Shown: in pieces, positions 35,699 through 44,396 of the stretch
Layout of the letters: the number at the start of each line of letters is the position of its first letter
How positions within the stretch are numbered: the stretch's first letter is position 1
Assembly (NCBI GenBank): GCA_002314595.1
Contig: DCGP01000032.1
Location: 111,626 to 175,625 of the forward strand
Reading direction: 5' to 3'
Origin: Clostridiales bacterium UBA1775
Lineage (GTDB): Bacteria; Bacillota; Clostridia; Monoglobales; Firm-18
Length of the DNA: 64,000 bases
Translations under genes and position numbers: made by a program
The notes under the pieces: model-generated
The model's database searches: none
What the model saw: the letters and a program-made list of their open reading frames with translations, nothing else
What the model was told of the DNA's origin: nothing

Positions 35699-36405
35699 AT
35701 TTCTGTACCTCCTCTAAGCTTTTTAGAAAAGTCAGAATTCAAGTATTCTTCCGTAGTGCCGTAAAAATAACCGTTCCTTGTTTCAAGGTGTAAAATGTGG
35801 TCTGCATATTTAACGGCACTTTCAATATCGTGGGAAACCATAATTACAGTAAGATGATATTCCTTGTTTAATTTGTTAATTAGTTCGTACATACTGTTGG
35901 TTACAATAGGGTCAAGGCCTGTAACAGGCTCGTCTAATATCAATAGTCTGTTTGCAGCACATAAAGCCCTTGCAAGCAAGGTTCTTTGTTGCAATCCACC
36001 TGATATTTGGTTGTAGCATTTGTCTTTACGGTCATATATTTCAAGCAATTTCATATTTCTAACGGCAATTTCCTTTTCTCTCTTAGAGTAAAAAGGCCTT
36101 GCACCTCGCTTGTTTAAACAACCTGAAATAACCACCTCGTAAACTGATGCAGGGAAGTCCTTTTGGACTTGTGTCTGTTGTGGTAAATATCCAATAGACC
36201 TGTTTTCCAAATTTTCGCCCAAAATCACTTCGCCCTTTGAAGGCTTTTTCAACCCTAAAAGTCCATTCATCAGCGTTGTTTTACCACTGCCGTTTTCCCC
36301 TACAATACAAAGATAATCTCCACAGCCTACTTCAAAGGAAACCCCTGATAATATTGGTAAATTGTTATATTGAAATTCTACATTTTTACATTCGATTAAA
36401 GCCAT
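35695..36405 (-). CDS. znuC: Zinc ABC transporter ATP-binding protein ZnuC
   Basis: ATPase of 236 residues that powers the ZnuB permease. Walker A GENGSGKTTLMNG, Q-loop YLPQQTQVQ, ABC signature ISGGLQQRTLLARAL, Walker B LLILDEPVTGLD and the H-loop VSHD are all present. It overlaps znuB by four bases and meets znuA at a shared base (36405), so translation is coupled. Confidence 0.94.
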   Translation of the reverse strand: MALIECKNVEFQYNNLPILSGVSFEVGCGDYLCIVGENGSGKTTLMNGLLGLKKPSKGEVILGENLENRSIGYLPQQTQVQKDFPASVYEVVISGCLNKRGARPFYSKREKEIAVRNMKLLEIYDRKDKCYNQISGGLQQRTLLARALCAANRLLILDEPVTGLDPIVTNSMYELINKLNKEYHLTVIMVSHDIESAVKYADHILHLETRNGYFYGTTEEYLNSDFSKKLRGGTEI

Positions 36406-37334
36406 TAACTTAGTGCCTCCACTATATTTTCAAGGTTGTTACTCATTAGCTCAGCGTATGTTATGCCACTTTCAAAATCCTTTACTGTTACGTTGTGGCA
36501 AGAGTGTAACATCAATTTCTTTACACCGGTTGCCTCGCATATTGTGTCTGCAATTTTTTGATTTGAAAATTCGGTATAAAATACAACAGGTATGTTTTCT
36601 GCCTTTACTTTATCAACCAAGAATGCAAGAGTTTTAGCACTTGGTTCGGACTGGTCAGAACATCCCTTAAATGCAGCATAATAACTTAAACCATAACATT
36701 TAGTAAAGTATAAAAACGGAAATCTGTCTCCAAATACAATGGTTTTAGCTTTGCTGTTATTAACAACATTTTCAAATTGCTTGTCAAGTTCACTGATTTT
36801 ATTAACATAGTCCTTTTCATTACTTTTGTAATATTCAGTATTTTCCTTGTCTTTGCTGATAACTACCTCAGCAACCTTTTCAACCATCTTTATTGCATTT
36901 TTAGGTGATGTCCATATATGCTCATCATATTCATCTTCATCGTCGTCATCACCATCCATACCCTCAATCTGCTCTTCTTTAAGATTGTCGGTAACCTCCA
37001 TAAGTGCAACAATAGTTGTCTTGCTTGTGTCAATAGAGGAAATAATTTTTTCAACCCATTGGTCTGATTCTCCACCATTGTATATAAATATATCTGAATT
37101 TCTGATTTTTAAAATATCCTGAGGTGTAGGGTCGTATGTATGACTTTCAGTACCGGGTTTTAAAAGCATTTCGATGTTTGCTTTATCCTTGGCAACAGCT
37201 CTTGCAAAGTCGTATTGAGGAAACATTGTAGCAACAATATTTAATTTTTCATTTTTATTTTCTATCTTATTTTCACAACTGCAAAAGCAAAAAATTGTAG
37301 ATAGAATAAGCAAAACTGAAATTGTTTTTTTCAT
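36405..37334 (-). CDS. znuA: Zinc-binding lipoprotein ZnuA
   Basis: Cell-surface substrate-binding protein, 309 residues, cluster A-I. It begins with a lipoprotein signal (VLLILSTIFCFCSCENK; lipobox around Cys20). Metal-ligand positions include His in GTESHTYDPTP and His in DEHIWTSPKN. Where enterobacterial ZnuA has a third His, this protein has FGDRFPFLYF, a variant seen in Firmicutes. The flexible loop before the second ligand is acidic (GMDGDDDDEDEYDEH) rather than His-rich. It is the second gene of the zur-znuA-znuC-znuB transcript. Confidence 0.92.
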   Translation of the reverse strand: MKKTISVLLILSTIFCFCSCENKIENKNEKLNIVATMFPQYDFARAVAKDKANIEMLLKPGTESHTYDPTPQDILKIRNSDIFIYNGGESDQWVEKIISSIDTSKTTIVALMEVTDNLKEEQIEGMDGDDDDEDEYDEHIWTSPKNAIKMVEKVAEVVISKDKENTEYYKSNEKDYVNKISELDKQFENVVNNSKAKTIVFGDRFPFLYFTKCYGLSYYAAFKGCSDQSEPSAKTLAFLVDKVKAENIPVVFYTEFSNQKIADTICEATGVKKLMLHSCHNVTVKDFESGITYAELMSNNLENIVEALS

Positions 37335-37337
37335 TTA

Positions 37338-37739
37338 TCAATTCTCCTTTTCCTTGCAAGCTTTACACATTCCGTAAAGAATAGTCTTTGAAATGTCGAT
37401 GTCAAAATTATGCTCAGTGTTAATATGACTGTTAAGGTCCTCCATGTGTTCACAGTCAAGGTGAATAAGCAAACCACACTCAATACATTTTAAATGGAAG
37501 TGCTTGTCGCATTGATGATTACTGCCAACATATTGGTAAACAACAGATTTAGCATTTGAACCACGAAATCTGCGTATAGTACCATCTTCAACCAAACCTG
37601 AAATCAGCCTATATACTGTGCTTTGTCCAATTTTGTTTTTGGAACATAAATATTCATTTATTTCCTTTGTAGAAAATTGCTTGTTGTTATTTTCAGCAAA
37701 AAAGTTGATTAGTAACTGCTTTTGTTTGGTATTATACAT
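37338..37739 (-). CDS. zur: Fur-family repressor, probably Zur
   Basis: Small metal-sensing repressor of 133 residues. A winged helix (FSTKEINEYLCSKNKIGQSTVYRLISGLVEDGTIRRF) is followed by the metal-binding dimerisation domain with HQCDKHFHLKCIECG and the C-terminal CKAC. The two CxxC pairs make the structural zinc site. Its place as the first gene of a zinc-uptake operon argues for Zur over Fur or PerR; the repressor would control its own operon. The N-terminus is short compared with E. coli Zur. Confidence 0.85.
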   Translation of the reverse strand: MYNTKQKQLLINFFAENNNKQFSTKEINEYLCSKNKIGQSTVYRLISGLVEDGTIRRFRGSNAKSVVYQYVGSNHQCDKHFHLKCIECGLLIHLDCEHMEDLNSHINTEHNFDIDISKTILYGMCKACKEKEN

Positions 37740-37773
37740 ATTTGCCCTCCACGAATTTAAGAATTACTCTCAT

Positions 37774-37802
37774 ATTATATACCATAAATTCAAAAAAGTC
37801 AA
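37774..37802 (-). promoter_or_regulatory. Promoter of the zur-znuACB operon
   Basis: On the minus strand TTGACT (37802-37797) and TATAAT (37779-37774) have a 17-base spacer. No clear Zur-box palindrome was found, though the region is AT-rich enough to hide a weak one. Confidence 0.75.
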
Positions 37803-37832
37803 TAAAAATGGCGATATCTTTACGATATCGCC
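37800..37832 (-). terminator. Terminator of the DUF4432 gene
   Basis: GGCGATATC (37810-37818) pairs perfectly with GATATCGCC (37824-37832) around five bases. On the minus strand it is followed by ATTTTTATT. The stem lies just upstream of the zur promoter -35 box, shielding that operon. Confidence 0.75.
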
Positions 37833-37888
37833 TAATTTTACTTTGAAATATAAATACCAAAATTCAAGTACCTGCAAATATTATACTA

Positions 37889-38890
37889 TTATTTTCCTAA
37901 CCCTGTAACATCAACTTCATTTTCTGCAAAGTTAACCTTTATGTATGTTTCGTAAGTCTTGCCCGGTTCAATAAATTTCAAAATTCCTTCCTTACGCATA
38001 ACATCTCTGCCGTCAGGAGTACAGTTAGAAGGTTCAAGACCTAAAACATATTCTGTTTCACCCATCATTTTCCACTCTGTAAATTTATCTAATGTTTCCT
38101 TGTTAAATTCCATTACAAGTCCCTTTTTAATATCGGGGTTATATATACCAACCTTTGCAAGTCCGTCAGTAGCCTTTACATCGTGGTAATAGCATCTTTC
38201 TTCATAGCCGTGTTGAGGCACTTCCATATTAAGACAATTTTCCACATCATCTTTGGCGTGTTGATTTCTTGGAGTAACCGAATTTGCAGGAATAACAACC
38301 TTTGCATTTTCGGAAAGTAACGGATAACCCATATTGATATGGTAAAGCAACATACACGGACGAACTTTGCTGTCAATATTTTTGATAGAGTCTTTTATAA
38401 CAATACTGTTTTCTGTTTTGGAAATTATATAAGTCCTTGTAAGGTAATATTTTTGACCAAACAAAGAACCATCACTTACATACCCTTTTACAATAATTTC
38501 TTTTTCATTTTCCTCGTACAAATAGTTTTCACAAGGGGTGTTGCCGATAGTACCGTGCATAGGCACTTTTTCACCGTCATCAACACAGGGAACACCTGTT
38601 CCGTCAATGCCACAGGTTGTCATAAATCCGGCGTTAAACGACTTTAAAAATCCGTCATCTTCTCTGTCATAGTATGCAGGTGCAACATAACCACTTGGTG
38701 CAAAATATCCCATATTAGCGCCATTAAAACTAATTCTTGGAATATCTAAGCAACGGTCAGGAGCAAGTGTAATATGCAAACCCTTGCCGTTTCTGATTTC
38801 TAAAAGTGTCATTCCTTTACCTTTGCCCTTTGCCAAAATAACTTCTTCAACGCCACAAATTTGTGAGTGATGTCCTAAATATTTATTCAT
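37889..38890 (-). CDS. DUF4432 / aldose-1-epimerase-like protein
   Basis: A cytoplasmic protein of 333 residues with the galactose-mutarotase-like beta-sandwich fold. Landmarks are GLHITLAPDRCLDIPRISFNGANMGYFAPSG near the N-terminus, MHGTIGNTPCEN (His), LLYHINMGYPLLSENAKVVIPA, and the late VLGLEPSNCTPDGRDVMRKEG. Members are usually annotated as DUF4432 or aldose 1-epimerase-family proteins acting on sugars; the substrate is not known. It is transcribed alone, with its own promoter at 38951-38923 and terminator. Confidence 0.85.
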   Translation of the reverse strand: MNKYLGHHSQICGVEEVILAKGKGKGMTLLEIRNGKGLHITLAPDRCLDIPRISFNGANMGYFAPSGYVAPAYYDREDDGFLKSFNAGFMTTCGIDGTGVPCVDDGEKVPMHGTIGNTPCENYLYEENEKEIIVKGYVSDGSLFGQKYYLTRTYIISKTENSIVIKDSIKNIDSKVRPCMLLYHINMGYPLLSENAKVVIPANSVTPRNQHAKDDVENCLNMEVPQHGYEERCYYHDVKATDGLAKVGIYNPDIKKGLVMEFNKETLDKFTEWKMMGETEYVLGLEPSNCTPDGRDVMRKEGILKFIEPGKTYETYIKVNFAENEVDVTGLGK

Positions 38891-38922
38891 AATATTTTAA
38901 CTCCTTTTTATGTTATATTTTT

Positions 38923-38951
38923 ATTATATCACATTATTATTAAATGGTAAA
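38923..38951 (-). promoter_or_regulatory. Promoter of the DUF4432 gene
   Basis: On the minus strand TTTACC (38951-38946) and TATAAT (38928-38923) are 17 bases apart; AAGGAG follows before the ATG. The -35 box lies three bases beyond the sigG stop. Confidence 0.6.
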
Positions 38952-38953
38952 TA

Positions 38954-39724
38954 TTAAATATATTTTTTCATACGATTTAGTGCAGATTTTTCAAGCCTTG
39001 AAACCTGAGCCTGTGAAATATCTATTTCACTTGCCACTTCCATTTGAGTTTTACCTTGGAAAAATCGCATATTCAGTATCTGCTTTTCTCTTTTGTTAAG
39101 CTTTTTCAATGCGTCGTTAAGTGCAATCTTTTCAAGCCAAGCTTCATCTGTGTTTTTGTCATCTTTAACCTGGTCAACAACATATATTGCGTCCCCACCA
39201 TCGTGGTAAATTGGTTCAAATAGTGAAATAGGTTCTTGTATAGCATCTAATGCCATAACGATTTCTTCTTTTGGTATGTCAATTTCTTTTGATATTTCGC
39301 CAATTGTTGGCTCTTTAAACTGTGTAGAAATAATTTTTTCCTTTGCAGATAATGCTTTGTATGCAGTATCTCTTAATGACCTGCTTACTCTAATAGAGTT
39401 GTTGTCCCTTAAATATCGTCTTATTTCACCGATAATCATCGGCACAGCGTATGTGCTAAATTGCACACCCTGTGAAGTGTCAAAATTGTCAATGGCTTTA
39501 ATCAGTCCAACGCACCCAATTTGGAATAAATCGTCAGGATTTTCATTTCGATTACTGAATTTCCTGATAACACTTAAAACAAGTTTAAGATTTCCGTTAA
39601 TAAATTCTTCTCTTGCACCTTTATCTCCGTTTTTTATTCTTTCAAAGAGCTTTGCTTTTTCGTCCTTTGAAAGCACTTTAAGTTTAGAAGTGTTAACACC
39701 GCAAATTTCAACTTTTTTATTCAA
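38954..39724 (-). CDS. sigG: Forespore sigma factor SigG
   Basis: Late forespore-specific RNA polymerase sigma factor. The protein matches B. subtilis SigG almost segment by segment: KVEICGVNTSKL at the N-terminus (the SigG hallmark), NGNLKLVLSVIRKF, DDLFQIGCVGLIKAIDNFD (region 2), FSTYAVPMIIGEIRRYLRDNNSIRVSRSLRD, LFEPIYHDGGDAIYVVDQ, and the region 4 helix-turn-helix QGKTQMEVASEIDISQAQVSRLEKSAL. I place the start at TTG 39724 (MNKKVEICG), ten bases after AAAGGA; the open frame reaches 39781 only through a hairpin. About 256 residues. The gene lies behind mgsA rather than next to sigE, and its ribosome binding site is buried in the hairpin. Confidence 0.93.
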   Translation of the reverse strand: MNKKVEICGVNTSKLKVLSKDEKAKLFERIKNGDKGAREEFINGNLKLVLSVIRKFSNRNENPDDLFQIGCVGLIKAIDNFDTSQGVQFSTYAVPMIIGEIRRYLRDNNSIRVSRSLRDTAYKALSAKEKIISTQFKEPTIGEISKEIDIPKEEIVMALDAIQEPISLFEPIYHDGGDAIYVVDQVKDDKNTDEAWLEKIALNDALKKLNKREKQILNMRFFQGKTQMEVASEIDISQAQVSRLEKSALNRMKKYI

Positions 39725-39780
39725 AAAATGCACATCCTTTGGTTTTTTAATAACTAAATTATTCCACCAAAGGATGTGCA
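39722..39780 (-). terminator. mgsA terminator hairpin that sequesters the sigG ribosome binding site
   Basis: On the minus strand TGCACATCCTTTGG (39780-39767) pairs perfectly over 14 bases with CCAAAGGATGTGCA (39742-39729), followed directly by six T. The 24-base loop has its own inner stem (AATAA with TTATT). This is a strong terminator for the mre/min/mgsA transcript. The 3' arm contains AAAGGA, the only plausible ribosome binding site for sigG, so any read-through RNA would present that site base-paired. Confidence 0.85.
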
Positions 39781-39795
39781 TTATTCGTAAAATAT

Positions 39796-40200
39796 TTATT
39801 TTTTAGGGTTTACAATATCACGCCAATCAAGGTCGCCTCTTTCAAGACCGTGAATTAAAACCTCAGCAGTTGCTATGTTGGTAGCAATAGGAACATTATG
39901 TATATCACAAAGCTTTAAAAGAGCAGTAATGTCAGGCTCGTGAGGCATAGGAGTAAGAGGGTCTCTAAAAAACATAACAAGGTCAATCTCATTATAGGCA
40001 ATACGAGCTCCTATCTGTTGGTCTCCACCCTGTGAACCGGTAAGGAATTTTTGAATATTAAGTCCTGTTGCGTCAGCAATTAACGAGCCGGTAGTACCGG
40101 TTGCAACTAATGTATGTTTAGATAGAATACCGGAATAAGCAATACAAAATTCTATCATAAGTTCTTTCTTTTTGTCATGTGCAATAAGTGCAATATTCAT
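39796..40200 (-). CDS. mgsA: Methylglyoxal synthase
   Basis: Converts dihydroxyacetone phosphate to methylglyoxal and phosphate, a bypass used when phosphorylated sugars accumulate. The 134 residues hold the family markers: [10 protein letters not shown] at the N-terminus, ATGTTGSLI (phosphate binding), [31 protein letters not shown] with the catalytic Asp and His, and the C-terminal [12 protein letters not shown]. It follows minD by about 20 bases, as in several Clostridia where mgsA closes the mre/min cluster. Confidence 0.96.
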   Translation of the reverse strand: MNIALIAHDKKKELMIEFCIAYSGILSKHTLVATGTTGSLIADATGLNIQKFLTGSQGGDQQIGARIAYNEIDLVMFFRDPLTPMPHEPDITALLKLCDIHNVPIATNIATAEVLIHGLERGDLDWRDIVNPKK

Positions 40201-40222
40201 TATAGTTCACTCTCCTAATGTA

Positions 40223-40993
40223 TTAAAATATTCCTAAGAATTTTTTTCTTTTGTCAGCTAATATTGGGACTTTTTGACCTGTAATGCGTTTGGCAATGTT
40301 AGTATATGCCATACCAACTCTTGACTTTTTGTTCAGTACAAGAGGAGTACCAACGTTATTTGCGCGTACAATTTCCTTGTCCTCAGGTACTGCACCGATT
40401 AAGGGAACGGCAATAACATTTATAATATCATCTACACTTAACATCTCACCACTTTTAACCATATCAAGTCTTATCTTATTTATTATAAGATATATTTCAT
40501 TAAATTTCAAGTCCTCAAGTTTAGAAACTGTCATATCAGCATCTCTAACAGAAATTATTTCAGGCGTAGCAATGATTAAAGCCTTTGTAGCTTTTTGAGA
40601 CATTAGCATAAACCCTTCGTGAATACCTGCTGGGCAGTCAATAAATATATAATCGTAATATGGGCTTATTTTATCAATCAATTCCCCAAGCTTTTTAGAA
40701 TCCACCTTGCTGATATCAACATTTTGAGGAGGAGGAAGAAGACTTAACCCACTTCCGTTAATATCGGAAATAATAGCTTGCTCAAAAGTACATTTTTCGT
40801 TAATTACATCGTAAAAATCATATACAATTTCATTTTGTAATCCTAAAATAACGTCCAAATTGCGTAGTCCTATATCTCCGTCAATTAACAGCACTCTTTT
40901 GCCCATTGAAGCAAGTGCTGTGCCGATATTTGCAGTGGTGGTAGATTTACCAACACCGCCTTTTCCTGATGCTATTGCAATAATTTGAGCCAT
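40223..40993 (-). CDS. minD: Septum-site determining ATPase MinD
   Basis: Membrane-associated ParA-like ATPase that positions the division site. It has the deviant Walker A SGKGGVGKSTTTANIG, switch DGDIGLRNLDVILGL, IFIDCPAGI and, at the C-terminus, the amphipathic membrane-targeting helix (ADKRKKFLGIF). It contains 256 residues, normal. In most Clostridia minC precedes and minE follows; here mrdA ends ten bases before minD and mgsA begins 22 bases after, so neither partner is in the locus. Confidence 0.96.
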   Translation of the reverse strand: MAQIIAIASGKGGVGKSTTTANIGTALASMGKRVLLIDGDIGLRNLDVILGLQNEIVYDFYDVINEKCTFEQAIISDINGSGLSLLPPPQNVDISKVDSKKLGELIDKISPYYDYIFIDCPAGIHEGFMLMSQKATKALIIATPEIISVRDADMTVSKLEDLKFNEIYLIINKIRLDMVKSGEMLSVDDIINVIAVPLIGAVPEDKEIVRANNVGTPLVLNKKSRVGMAYTNIAKRITGQKVPILADKRKKFLGIF

Positions 40994-41003
40994 ATTTTCA
41001 CCT

Positions 41004-43049
41004 CTATGGTATTAGTCTGTTGTTTGTTTTGTTTTCGTCATTTACAATTTTAGGTTCCATATAATATCTAATTATCTTTTTGGCAATTGGCGCAACATAA
41101 TTACCATGTGCACCATGTTCAACTACAATTGCTATTGCAATTTGAGGGTTGTCAAGGGGAGCAGCTGCAACAAACAATGCGTTTGCAGTGCCTGTGGGAA
41201 CAGACGCAGTACCTGTTTTACCGCCGACAGGTATTTCAAAGTCGGCAAATACATTACTTGCAGTACCTGTTTCGGAAACTGCCTTCATACCCTGAATAAT
41301 TGCATTGTAGTTTTCAGGCGAAATGTCAACCTTGTCAACAACCTCTGCTTCATTTCTTAAAACAACCTTGGAATCCTTGTTGCTTTTAACTTCCTTAATT
41401 AGATGAACCTTATACCTTGTACCGCCGTTTACAACTGTGGCAACGTAATTTGCAAGCTGTAATGGTGTAAACAAGTGGTCGGATTGACCAATTGCAGCCT
41501 GTAAGGTATCACCGGGGTACCATACAGCACTAATCTTTTCTCTGTATTCTTTAGAAGCAAATATTCCCTTTGCCTCACCGGTTAATTCACTGCCGGTGTA
41601 TTCACCTAATCCGAATTTTTTACCATACTCTGCAAGCTTGTCAATGCCCATGCGTCTGCCAACCTCATAGAAGTAGTAGTTACATGAATTTTCAATGGCT
41701 TGGCTTACATTTTGAGGCCCATGACCAATACCGTAATCGTCATAGTACCAACAAACAGGAGCATATCCTGCTGATTCATAATACTTATAAATACCGGTAT
41801 CGTTTATTTGTTCCTTTGTGTTTATAACTCCTGACTCTAATGCAGCTACTGCAGTAAGCATTTTAAATGTAGAACCGGGAGCATAAGTTCCTGAAATTGC
41901 TCTGTTCCACATAGGCTTTGCAGGATTTTCGGATAATTGTTTATAATCCTGATTAAATGTATTTTGGTTAAATGTTGGGTAGGACGCCAAAGCCAAAACC
42001 TCACCGTTGTTTACATCAACAACAGCAACAGCACCGGCTGTGGCACCAAATCCTCCACATATTTGAGTAACAGTTTGAGCTAATGATTCCTCGGCAATTT
42101 TTTGTAATTCCAAATCTATTGTTAGTGCAACATTGTTGCCGGGTACGGCAGGCTCAGTTTCAAGTACGTTTATGGTGCTTCCGTTAATGCTCTGTTCTGT
42201 GCTTTGTGCACCGTCCTTGCCTTTTAGGTATTCTTCCATTATCTTTTCAATGCCCTCTTTACCGATAATGTCATTCATACCATATCCCTTAGATTTTAAT
42301 TCATCATATTCTTCTTTATATATGATACCAACTCTGCCTAAAATGTGGGAAGCAATAGTTCCGTTTACATTTACACGAATTGGTTCAACTGAAATATTAA
42401 CTCCTTTAAATTTTTCACTTTGTTCTCTAATGTACGAAACAACCTCCATAGAAATATCGGAAGCGAATGTATATGGAGTAAAAGAATTAAAGCTTCGAGC
42501 TTCCATTTCATACCTTACACCGATAATTTTTCTTTGTGTTTCGGTGTCATATTTATCATCAACCTCATATTTATCTTTAAGCATTGCCAAAACTTCTTTG
42601 GCAGTCATACCTTTTTTGTATTGGTTTTTTCCTAAAAAGTAATCAATATTTTCCTTTTCGGTAGGCTTGGTATAGTTTGGGGAAGTAAAACTGTAAACAC
42701 CCTCAGCAGTAATAGGCAATGTGTCATAATAGGATTGACCATACTGCTCTAATATTTTAATGGTATTTAAAATCAATTCATTTAACTTATCGTCTTCAAT
42801 ATATTCTTTTTGAAAAATAATGTTAAAGCCCATTCTGTTAGTAACCAAGGGTCTGCCATACCTGTCTGTAATATCACCACGAGAGGCTGTAACAGGTAAT
42901 GATTTCAAAAGTCGTTTTTCGGATTGCTCCTTGTATGAAGCACCATTTATAATTTGTAAATTTATAAGTCTAATAAATATTAAAACTATAAGCAAAATTA
43001 TTATTCCAATAATTATTTTAACTCTGTTTTCATTAAGCTTACCAATCAA
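41004..43049 (-). CDS. mrdA: Penicillin-binding protein 2 (MrdA), elongasome transpeptidase
   Basis: Class B transpeptidase that cross-links peptidoglycan in the lateral wall. There is one N-terminal membrane helix (IIIGIIILLIVLIFIRLI), a dimerisation domain beginning TASRGDITDRYGRPLVTN, and a transpeptidase domain with the catalytic SxxK (PGSTFKML), SxN (NSCNYYF) and KTG (GGKTGTASV) motifs. The length of 681 residues is normal. It starts four bases inside mreD. The usual glycosyltransferase partner rodA is not between it and minD. Confidence 0.94.
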   Translation of the reverse strand: MIGKLNENRVKIIIGIIILLIVLIFIRLINLQIINGASYKEQSEKRLLKSLPVTASRGDITDRYGRPLVTNRMGFNIIFQKEYIEDDKLNELILNTIKILEQYGQSYYDTLPITAEGVYSFTSPNYTKPTEKENIDYFLGKNQYKKGMTAKEVLAMLKDKYEVDDKYDTETQRKIIGVRYEMEARSFNSFTPYTFASDISMEVVSYIREQSEKFKGVNISVEPIRVNVNGTIASHILGRVGIIYKEEYDELKSKGYGMNDIIGKEGIEKIMEEYLKGKDGAQSTEQSINGSTINVLETEPAVPGNNVALTIDLELQKIAEESLAQTVTQICGGFGATAGAVAVVDVNNGEVLALASYPTFNQNTFNQDYKQLSENPAKPMWNRAISGTYAPGSTFKMLTAVAALESGVINTKEQINDTGIYKYYESAGYAPVCWYYDDYGIGHGPQNVSQAIENSCNYYFYEVGRRMGIDKLAEYGKKFGLGEYTGSELTGEAKGIFASKEYREKISAVWYPGDTLQAAIGQSDHLFTPLQLANYVATVVNGGTRYKVHLIKEVKSNKDSKVVLRNEAEVVDKVDISPENYNAIIQGMKAVSETGTASNVFADFEIPVGGKTGTASVPTGTANALFVAAAPLDNPQIAIAIVVEHGAHGNYVAPIAKKIIRYYMEPKIVNDENKTNNRLIP

Positions 43050-43555
43050 TTTAAAATGTCCCTCCTGTCCTTTTGCCCAAACAATTTAACAGTAAGGTAG
43101 TAAATTGGAATAGCGCTTATTGCAGTGTAAATTCCAATAGGCAATATTTTCACAAAAAGCATATAGAAAAATGATGATTTTCCTGCAATTGCAAAGTGAA
43201 ATATCTGTATAGAAGCCTCACAAATAACTGCACTAATTCCTGAAAATAGCATTGTAACTCCAACATTTTTACGAAAAAACGATATGTTAATATAACCAAA
43301 AATAATAGGAAGATACATATAACTAATACTGTTAATAACTATGGTACCACTGCTTAAAAAGTCGGTAATTATACCACAAATAAGCCCTACAATGCCTGCC
43401 TCAATAGGCCCTTCATTTACAGAAACAGCAAGGACAAATGCAATAACTATGTTTGGCATAACGGAGAAAATCTTTAAATATTGACATAGTGATGCCTGAA
43501 AAGAAGTAAGTAAAATAATAATTAGTGCATATTTTAATATTCTAAACGGCTTCAC
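43046..43555 (-). CDS. mreD: Rod shape-determining protein MreD
   Basis: Small membrane protein of 169 residues with five or six hydrophobic helices (YALIIILLTSFQASLCQYL, IVIAFVLAVSVNEGPIEAGIVGLICGIITDF). It couples MreC to the wall-synthesis machinery. Sequence similarity within this family is low, so the call rests largely on position between mreC and mrdA and on the GLICGIITDFLSSGTIVINS block. It overlaps mrdA by four bases. Confidence 0.9.
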   Translation of the reverse strand: MKPFRILKYALIIILLTSFQASLCQYLKIFSVMPNIVIAFVLAVSVNEGPIEAGIVGLICGIITDFLSSGTIVINSISYMYLPIIFGYINISFFRKNVGVTMLFSGISAVICEASIQIFHFAIAGKSSFFYMLFVKILPIGIYTAISAIPIYYLTVKLFGQKDRRDILN

Positions 43556-43568
43556 CTTTTATTCTCCT

Positions 43569-44396
43569 TTAATTAGTAATAATCAAAACCTCATATAGCT
43601 TGTTGAAATTAACGGAAGGCTTAACATTTGCATACTGTGAAACACCCTGACTTTCAGAATGTATTTCTTTGATAGTACCAACATTTATACCTTTCGGATA
43701 TATTCCGCCAAAACCGGAGGTTTTAACAACATCGCCTACTGTAATAGTAGAATCCTTTGAAATATAAGTCATCTTGCAAAGGGAGTTGGTAGAAACACTT
43801 GTATCACCATTAACGGTAGCAAGGTCCTCAGTCCGTTCCACAATAACTGCAACAGTACTGTTAGAGTCCAAAATCGTAGTAACTCTTGCCCAATTACTGC
43901 CAATATCTGTGATATGTCCAACAAGACCGTCAACAGTAACAACTGTGTTGTTCATTTTAAGTCCATCGTCAGTTCCCTTGTCAATAGTAAGTGAAATAAA
44001 CCATTGGCTGGAATCTTTGCCGATAACATTGGCTGCAACAGTATTAAAGTCCTTGTACGTATCCTTTAATATCAACATACTGCGCAGACGTTCATTTTCA
44101 TTTTTGTAACTTTTATATCTGTCAACTTGGGACTTTAACTTTGCGTTTGTTTCTGCCAATTCCTTATTTTTAGCATTTAACTCATCTATGTCATCAAAGT
44201 GAGAGAAAAAGTTTCTTATACCTGACGAAACTCCATAAACAGCCTTTTGAATAGGCAAAGTGATTTTAACAACAAAACTGTTTGTGTTTGTAGTTTCCTC
44301 AGACCTGTTAACGCTGAAAATAAGGGTAACAAGCAAAAGTACAGTAACAATCAACAGGATAATAAAATATTTATTAGAAAATAGTTTTTTAATCAT
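43569..44396 (-). CDS. mreC: Rod shape-determining protein MreC
   Basis: Extracytoplasmic scaffold of the elongasome, 275 residues. A single N-terminal membrane anchor ([18 protein letters not shown]) is followed by a coiled coil ([38 protein letters not shown]) and the double beta-barrel domain ([49 protein letters not shown]). Overlaps the mreB stop by four bases. Confidence 0.95.
   Translation of the reverse strand: MIKKLFSNKYFIILLIVTVLLLVTLIFSVNRSEETTNTNSFVVKITLPIQKAVYGVSSGIRNFFSHFDDIDELNAKNKELAETNAKLKSQVDRYKSYKNENERLRSMLILKDTYKDFNTVAANVIGKDSSQWFISLTIDKGTDDGLKMNNTVVTVDGLVGHITDIGSNWARVTTILDSNSTVAVIVERTEDLATVNGDTSVSTNSLCKMTYISKDSTITVGDVVKTSGFGGIYPKGINVGTIKEIHSESQGVSQYANVKPSVNFNKLYEVLIITN

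Noticed and set aside
39725..39781. Longer SigG N-terminus from ATG 39781
   Set aside because: The extra codons are the terminator hairpin itself; family proteins begin at the KVEICGV segment.
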